A stretch of 64,000 nucleotides of DNA from Aradus depressus. Taxonomy: Eukaryota > Arthropoda > Insecta > Hemiptera > Aradidae. Where the stretch lies: the NCBI GenBank assembly GCA_963662175.1, contig OY759215.1, forward strand, positions 31,126,066-31,190,065, in the 5' to 3' direction. Under the pieces are notes generated by a model. That model saw only the letters and a program-made list of their open reading frames with translations. It made no database searches and was not told the origin of the DNA. A program made the translations under genes and the position numbers. The stretch's first letter is position 1. Each line of letters begins with the position of its first letter. Below, piece after piece: positions 36,601 through 64,000 of the stretch.

Positions 36601-38720
36601 GGCGTATCCTATTACCATATATTGGCTTAATGTAAATAAAATTATTATTATTATTATTATACACACCTAGAAGGTAGGCCTCGGTGGGGTTGAAAGCGAT
36701 GTGATGTACTGTGTCCACACCCCACTGGAAGGTCCGCACTGGCTCACTCCTCGTCTCCTCCCATAGCTGGCACAGCTCCCCGCAGGTAGCAAACTGAGCT
36801 CGCTTCACACTATAGCTCAGTCCAGTCGTAAGTGTCTAAAACGTATACATTTAGTTTAATCATATATTAAAAAAAAAAAAAAAAAACATCAAAGAAAGGC
36901 AATTTTTCATATGTATAAAAGCCAAAGTGAATAAAATTTTCCATAACAAAATTGGGAAAACACATGATAAAAGGGTATATTTAATATTTAGTCCAATAAT
37001 CAGGTGAAAAGTACCCTGTCTTATAACTTCTGAACAAGTGGTAGAATGTTTGTTGGGCTTCTTTGGGATAATTATAGATTCCTTTCTTCCGGTATTTCTT
37101 CCTGAGGTGTATGTGCCTTTTTTTTGACAATATTTCAGGAAACTTCCGCGCCCATTCTTCCGGTCAAAATGGGGTGTTCATTGTAACTGGACAAAGAGGC
37201 GTGGTATTTTCCCGAAATATTTTCAAAAATATGAAATATCTCTGGAAGAAAGCAACCTACAAGCCGTTGTATCGATATTGGACAAAGCACGATCTCCATA
37301 AACCAATAGTCGATACAGACAATAATAAAATATATATTTCTGTTGAACCACAACATAAAAATTGATATGACAAAACAGCTTTAGAGTTAAATAAAGCATT
37401 GATTTTTCGAAAATGTTCTCTTAAGAGCCTTTTGAAAAACAATGGACTTTCAACTGGCGAACAATGCGGTTTAGAAAAAAACAAATAATCAAATCTCACA
37501 ATCAAATATATTAAAAAACATCTTAATTTCATACAAAAATAAAAACATATATAATATTATTTAGAGTATAATTGAAAAAATATATCTGATGAGTCCGTTA
37601 CAGGACTTTCTCATACCAACCACGCTTATAGATCACTCCGTATCAATCACATACACAAAGGCACAGACAGACGAAAATTGTCAAAACGTATTCAGGGGAC
37701 CTTGAAACGTGGAATTCCATTGAAATCTCGATCTCGACTTTACGCACAATTACACTACGTCTCTATACTATAGGAATAAGAAAGTAAAAATATATAATAA
37801 AAAAAGTTAACCTTTGAGACAATGCTGAATATTGGCATTTCATCTTCTCCGACCTCCGGCACTTCTGAATTCCAAATTTTAATAGTTTTATCATCTCCAG
37901 TGGTGATGAACCTTTCTCCAGATGGTACAAAGGCAATACCTCTGACATAACCTTCATGTGCTTTGAACTTTCGAGTACACCCCTTAGTAGGCAAGTTCCA
38001 CAACCGCACCTAATAATAATAATATGCAATTTTATTAACAAAAATATTCCATATTTAAGAATTCAATTTGAAACTTGCTATAGCAAAACAAACTGAATAC
38101 CTACATCAGAAATAGAATATATATATTATCAAATAGGATATAAATATTAACAAAATAATTGTGCCACATCATAAATTACAAATTACGACTCTTGGAGAAA
38201 AACGTGAAGATACTGCGATAGAATTGTAACATGGTTTTGAGTTAGTACAAAAGATAATAAAGCATCAATTTGTACGACTGTACTAAGCAATCATAAAGTT
38301 AACAAAAGTCTGCATAACTCCGGGAAGAAAAAATAATAAAAAAATGATATGTGTAATTACCTCTCCATCAAATGCACCACTAGCAATTGTCGACAAACTT
38401 TTTGAATGTTTAGTCAAAATTGAAATTCCATCTCGATGACCGTCTAAACTTCCAATAAAAGGTTTCGCAAAAACTTTCTCCAACTTGACAGCATTTAGGG
38501 CTCTTACATACTCTCTACCGCTTTCAAACGGATGTAATTCAGGATCAAAATTACGTGGAACTATTTGAACAAAATACACATTACTTTAAAATTATGAACA
38601 CATAGTTTATAGGAACATTATAAAAAAAATGAAACAAACATGAAAGCAACCTTTGTGAATATCCCTTTTAGTCTCCCGAATATAATCGTCGGGATTCCGA
38701 GTTAATATTTTAACTTTCAT
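28195..38720 (-). CDS. DCAF13: DDB1- and CUL4-associated factor 13 (SOF1-like WD40 protein), complete
   Basis: Orthologue of human DCAF13 / yeast Sof1, a nucleolar WD40 protein of the small-subunit processome needed for 18S rRNA maturation and also a CUL4-DDB1 ligase substrate receptor. Nine exons join in phase: 38720-38651, 38560-38361, 38009-37812, 36835-36667, 35287-35140, 33860-33707, 31954-31808, 30078-29915, 28282-28195; total 446 codons including TAA, i.e. 445 aa, the same length as I recall for human DCAF13. N-terminus MKVKILTRNPDDYIRETKRD matches the family. WD repeats include SGAFDGEVRLW, TTGDDKTIKIW, SGSYDRTIRIF and SSSDEMNVRIW. The C-terminal Sof1 domain has RIAKHRHVPKYIY and EHSKPGSVPFVS. 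All introns are GT-AG; intron 1 has an unusual donor, GTTGCT. Introns are full of repeats. Divergently paired with Rab6, 726 bp between start codons. Confidence 0.97.
28545..28935 (+). repeat. R-gamma copy, ending in a C-run
   Basis: Three internal units with ATAAATTCATTACATC / ATTCATTCTATCGG and the AACATGAAATTCGTGTGAAA block; the end is replaced by about 18 cytosines. In DCAF13 intron 8. Confidence 0.65.
29010..29182 (-). repeat. About 170-bp nested repeat, copy 1
   Basis: Reverse complement of 36397-36573: AACTAGGTGTGCAATGCATT, TAATGTGGTCGGTTAACAT, AAATGGGGCATATGAACCGG, ACCGTAGGGTTTT. In DCAF13 intron 8. Confidence 0.8.
30205..30800 (+). repeat. Interspersed repeat R-gamma, longest copy
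   Basis: Starts TTGTCGGTAAATCAATGGC and ends TACTTCGTACAGCTGGGGAA; in between it is built of about 110-bp internal units (TTCATTACATCGGCAG; GAGTTAAGCCTCTCC; CGATTTGGCTGAAA). Other copies: 1676-1870 (5' part), 8385-8522 (3' part), 28545-28930, about 37670-37795, and reverse-oriented 57940-58380 and 60850-61250. No coding capacity; class unknown. Confidence 0.7.
31205..31290 (+). repeat. Repeat with degenerate hammerhead-like core
   Basis: CTAACGATGGCGCAAGCC, GAAACCGGTAC, TTTTTGTAGAATTAGACAAT. Box 1 is mutated (CTAACGA). Same layout as the minus-strand copy at 190-299. Confidence 0.45.
31616..31679. repeat. (AT)n microsatellite
   Basis: About 32 uninterrupted AT units in DCAF13 intron 7. Confidence 0.95.
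32022..32190 (-). mobile_element. SINE-alpha fragment
   Basis: Body half only: GACTCATGTTCGGGCTTTAA, ACTACCAGAGGGCTCTTTC, TTCACCTAGGGAC. In DCAF13 intron 6, directly before a LINE ORF2 fragment. Confidence 0.78.
32215..33000 (+). mobile_element. LINE-H copy: RT C-terminus and 3' region, decayed
   Basis: Plus frame reads GLIHWAASSSSANIFRLQKK and ALRIIINTNQRTS, matching the RT thumb region of Jockey/CR1-like ORF2 (YG..lWG...ifrlQKkalRii). A later frame reads YNRINVFNALPHILK (the FN.LP block near the ORF2 end). The 3' region includes the hammerhead-like motif at 32869. Frameshifts and stops: pseudogene. Confidence 0.75.
32869..32905 (+). ncRNA. Hammerhead-like motif in LINE-H
   Basis: CTGAGGA, 6-bp stem II GGGGCG/CGCCTC (one G-U) with loop CGTAAT, GAAA, TATCGTC. 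All core boxes fit the consensus; stem II differs from the 20520 copy yet still pairs. Confidence 0.55.
33045..33160 (+). mobile_element. LINE-H 3'-region fragment, deleted motif
   Basis: CGTTGTGACCTGACATATTG, GTCGAGAAAAACTCACTTTT: the family 3' region with the hammerhead stem II deleted. Confidence 0.55.
33243..33271 (-). ncRNA. Hammerhead-like motif
   Basis: Minus strand CTGATGT (one mismatch to CUGANGA), GAGA/TCTC stem II, GAAACGTC. The GAAACGTC end matches, from memory, the short-stem-III hammerheads described in Penelope-like elements. Confidence 0.5.
33290..35139. other. DCAF13 introns 5-6 outside exon 6: nothing firm
   Basis: Exon 6 occupies 33707-33860. Bases 33990-34200 have two TTTCATGAAAATC(C/T)GA-type segments also seen near 55720, a weak ancient repeat. 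No gene. Confidence 0.4.
36147..36182 (+). ncRNA. Hammerhead-like motif in LINE-H
   Basis: CTGATGA, AGAACTTATGAACGTCCC, GAAA, TATCGTT. Core intact; stem II partly mismatched. Confidence 0.45.
36397..36573 (+). repeat. About 170-bp nested repeat, copy 2, inside LINE-H
   Basis: AAACCCTACGGTTCCATCCA ... GCACACCTAG inserted into the LINE-H tail between AAATCTAAT and TTATAAGCC, which are contiguous in the copy at 6225. No terminal repeats or ORF recognised. Confidence 0.8.
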
Positions 38721-62117
<23,397 letters not shown>

Positions 62118-62300
62118 TGAATGTCATATATTGCTGAACTAGGCTGCTGTGCATCATGAGCAGCTGAACTTGTGTGTGTCCAGCATGAGCAGCTCAACAT
62201 GCGCTGCTTTCCAATATGAGCAGCTTACAATTGTATCTAGCATGAGCAGCTGAACATATGCTTCTGTCCAACGTGAGCAGCTGAGCTTAAGCCCCTCCTT
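62118..62300 (+). repeat. Rab6 3' UTR with about 30-bp degenerate repeats
   Basis: Five copies of ATGAGCAGCTGAAC-like sequence at about 62156, 62185, 62216, 62242 and 62272 begin within 40 bp of the Rab6 stop. Several contain CAGCTG. Likely transcribed; role unknown. Confidence 0.75.
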
Positions 62301-62892
62301 TCAGGCACCATTCCAACTTGATCGTTTATCGCCCCAAAAACTGCTGTCATTACAGCCACTTTAGCAACATTCAAATTATTGATTTACTAATAGCAGCTAA
62401 CAGACATCATTTTTTATTTGTCATATTATTTTACAAGAATTGAAATATTTCTACTAAACATAAATTATATTTTCTACTATAAATATCAACGGTGTTTCAT
62501 TAACTATGGACCAAACACTTTTGACACAACGGTTGGTCCAATGGGCCATTAAAAAAAATTATTATTTAAATAAATGAAAAGTTAAATAGTCAACCCGCAC
62601 TAACTTGTTATAGTGGATCTATTGATGCACTTCAAATGGTTTTCCTTAATTAGTAATTTATTTTGCCTTGTCACAAATATTTTAACAAAAGTTTAATTTA
62701 ATTTCTCTCAATGAACAACTTGGGTGGAAAATTTACATTAAACTTTTGCAAAACATTTCTTTAGAGCTTAAAACACTAAACGTAAAGTCAATTTGTAAAA
62801 GGGGGACGTAAATAATTTATAATTAACTAATAAAAAAAAACATATTTTCCTGTCTAAACTCCGAAACGTTGTTTATTGGCTGCCTTGTTCTC

Positions 62893-63010
62893 CTTCCTTC
62901 TTTATTTCGTAGATAGAACTCTCTCCCGGGGCCATGGATGTAAATAACTAGGTAACACAGTGACATGGCTAATATGCATCGTACATAAGGCCAAAAAATG
63001 AAAAAAAAAG
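62893..63010 (+). mobile_element. SINE-beta 3' half
   Basis: Sense fragment: TTATTTCGTAGATAGAACTC, CTCCCGGGGCCATGGATG, ATGGCTAATATGCATCGTAC, then an A-rich tail. The tRNA head is absent. Confidence 0.78.
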
Positions 63011-63258
63011 TACTAATTAAATTTTTTTTAAATACGAATGTGTATGGAGTTTTATACATTTATTCAATGTTGATGTTCATACCGAAAAATTTAATATGGC
63101 TTAAAAAAGTACCTTTTTAATTTTCGTACTAAAGTTAAAAGCCGAAATATACTTTTCAGCAGAATATCCTCGCAGTGTTTCTGAACAATGTACCGTTTTT
63201 GCATTTTTTTTCTCACTTGAAACCAAGGGTTTATCAATATCTCGAAAGCTACTAGTAA

Positions 63259-63260
<2 letters not shown>

Positions 63261-63307
<47 letters not shown>
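63261..63307. repeat. T-run, 47 bases
   Basis: Homopolymer, possibly the tail of a minus-strand retroposon; not assigned to a family. Other runs: T at 33606-33632, G at 50050-50062, C at 28913-28927. Confidence 0.9.
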
Positions 63308-63312
<5 letters not shown>

Positions 63313-63434
63313 GCACCACTAGGACGCTTAATAAGAAATGAGTGTGGGTTTGTTGTACTTAGTCCATTTGATGGGTATGACCTACCCCGTTTTAGAGACA
63401 GTTGTGGATTGGTCCATAGTCGATCAAACACCCT

Positions 63435-64000
63435 ACATATAAATGGCTAATCGAAATCTTATTATTAACTCCTAATGTGATTTAATATTAAAACTAGTTT
63501 GAAACACAATTTACTTAAAAGATGATACATTTATATTTTAAAATATGAAATAAGCCTACTCGGTATTCATTTTTTTTAATCGTTATCAATTAATATTTAA
63601 TCAAATTTTTTTTTTAAATAATTAATTTTATTTACGATAATTGTATATTGTGTAATTTATTCATTACACTTACTATTCAAATGAAGATATTAATGTTATT
63701 TATTTTTTAGTAATTTAAATAATTTATGCATATATATATATAAGTAATTTCCCTTTTGAGAAAGTTATTAAAATTAAGTTTTATCTTGCAAAACTTCTAT
63801 TTTACTATTTTTCCTTTTGTAAATACCTTGTTAAATTTATATATATATAATCTTATATAAAAATATAAGCGCTATTTATTGAACATTCCTAATATATATT
63901 TCTTAAATTAATTTATTCACCTAACTTTTTATTTGTTATTATTAATTTTGGCCTAATGTGTGCCAAAATCAACATCATAAAGCTTCGATTTAGAGCGAAG
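63435..64000. other. Right edge, downstream of Rab6: nothing recognised
   Basis: Very AT-rich, no ORF above about 60 codons and no repeat family match. Confidence 0.5.

Larger units (their letters stand above)
35620..36660 (+). mobile_element. LINE-H copy: ORF2 end remnant, hammerhead-like motif, (TTA)n tail
   Basis: Starts in a segment matching the ORF2 end remnant of 32476-32670 (GTTTCATACACAAAA; TCCTCCACATC), then the hammerhead-like motif at 36147-36182, CACTTCCGGAAAAGTT, and a tail AATAAAATTATTATTATT. A 175-bp repeat is nested at 36397-36573. Its tail ends about 7 bp from the DCAF13 exon 4 donor (36666). Confidence 0.75.
62489..63434. mobile_element. TIR element containing SINE-beta fragment and T-run
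   Basis: Ends GGTGTTTCATTAACTATGG (left) and GGTGTTTGATCGACTATGG (right, reverse strand), then ACCAA(A/T)C in both. No transposase. A 47-base T-run lies at 63261-63307. Downstream of Rab6. Confidence 0.6.

Overview
This is an AT-rich, intron-rich arthropod (almost certainly insect) nuclear window. The evidence is a CYP4-clade cytochrome P450, an EcKL/CHK-type ecdysteroid-kinase-like gene, long introns with GT-AG junctions, tRNA-derived SINEs, decayed LINEs, and LTR elements with 4-bp target duplications. I cannot name the species; a hemipteroid insect is a guess only.

Host genes. (1) A CYP4 P450 on the minus strand enters from the right at 21184 and leaves across the left edge; eight exons, 307 codons, are present (through the ...EEVDTFMFE segment before the I-helix), and the ExxR and heme-binding exons lie outside. 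(2) A single-exon EcKL/CHK kinase-like gene (3521-4753, minus) lies inside CYP4 intron 6 on the same strand. (3) DCAF13/SOF1 (28195-38720, minus, nine exons, 445 aa) is complete. (4) Rab6 (39447-62117, plus, seven exons, 209 aa) is complete. DCAF13 and Rab6 are head to head, with 726 bp between start codons. The four genes are not an operon and act in different processes: oxidative metabolism, small-molecule/ecdysteroid phosphorylation, ribosome biogenesis/CUL4 ligase, and Golgi trafficking.

Mobile DNA. Three intact-looking LTR retrotransposons, E1 (14195-19835, +, CYP4 intron 1), E2 (22618-26493, +, between CYP4 and DCAF13) and E3 (41042-46137, -, Rab6 intron 1), each have matching LTRs, a 4-bp target duplication, a PPT and one short ORF in place of gag-pol. 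In E1 and E2 that ORF joins a Gag-like coiled coil to a GPY-type integrase C-terminus; no protease, RT, RNase H or integrase core was seen. They look like recently moved, trans-dependent elements and are the most interesting system here. A second theme is a set of hammerhead-ribozyme-like motifs (CUGANGA - stem II - GAAA) on both strands, some within the 3' part of a LINE family with a (TTA)n tail and some in a short palindromic repeat family.

The rest of the introns and intergenic DNA holds two tRNA-derived SINE families (two copies with clear 10-12 bp target duplications), LINE ORF2 fragments, a pogo-like MITE, several foldback/TIR elements, minisatellites and simple repeats. E1 plus a SINE split one arm of an older inverted duplication, which gives a readable order of insertions.

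All exon boundaries were read by eye from phase-consistent GT/AG sites and family similarity. Family assignments rest on recalled conserved motifs, not database searches.
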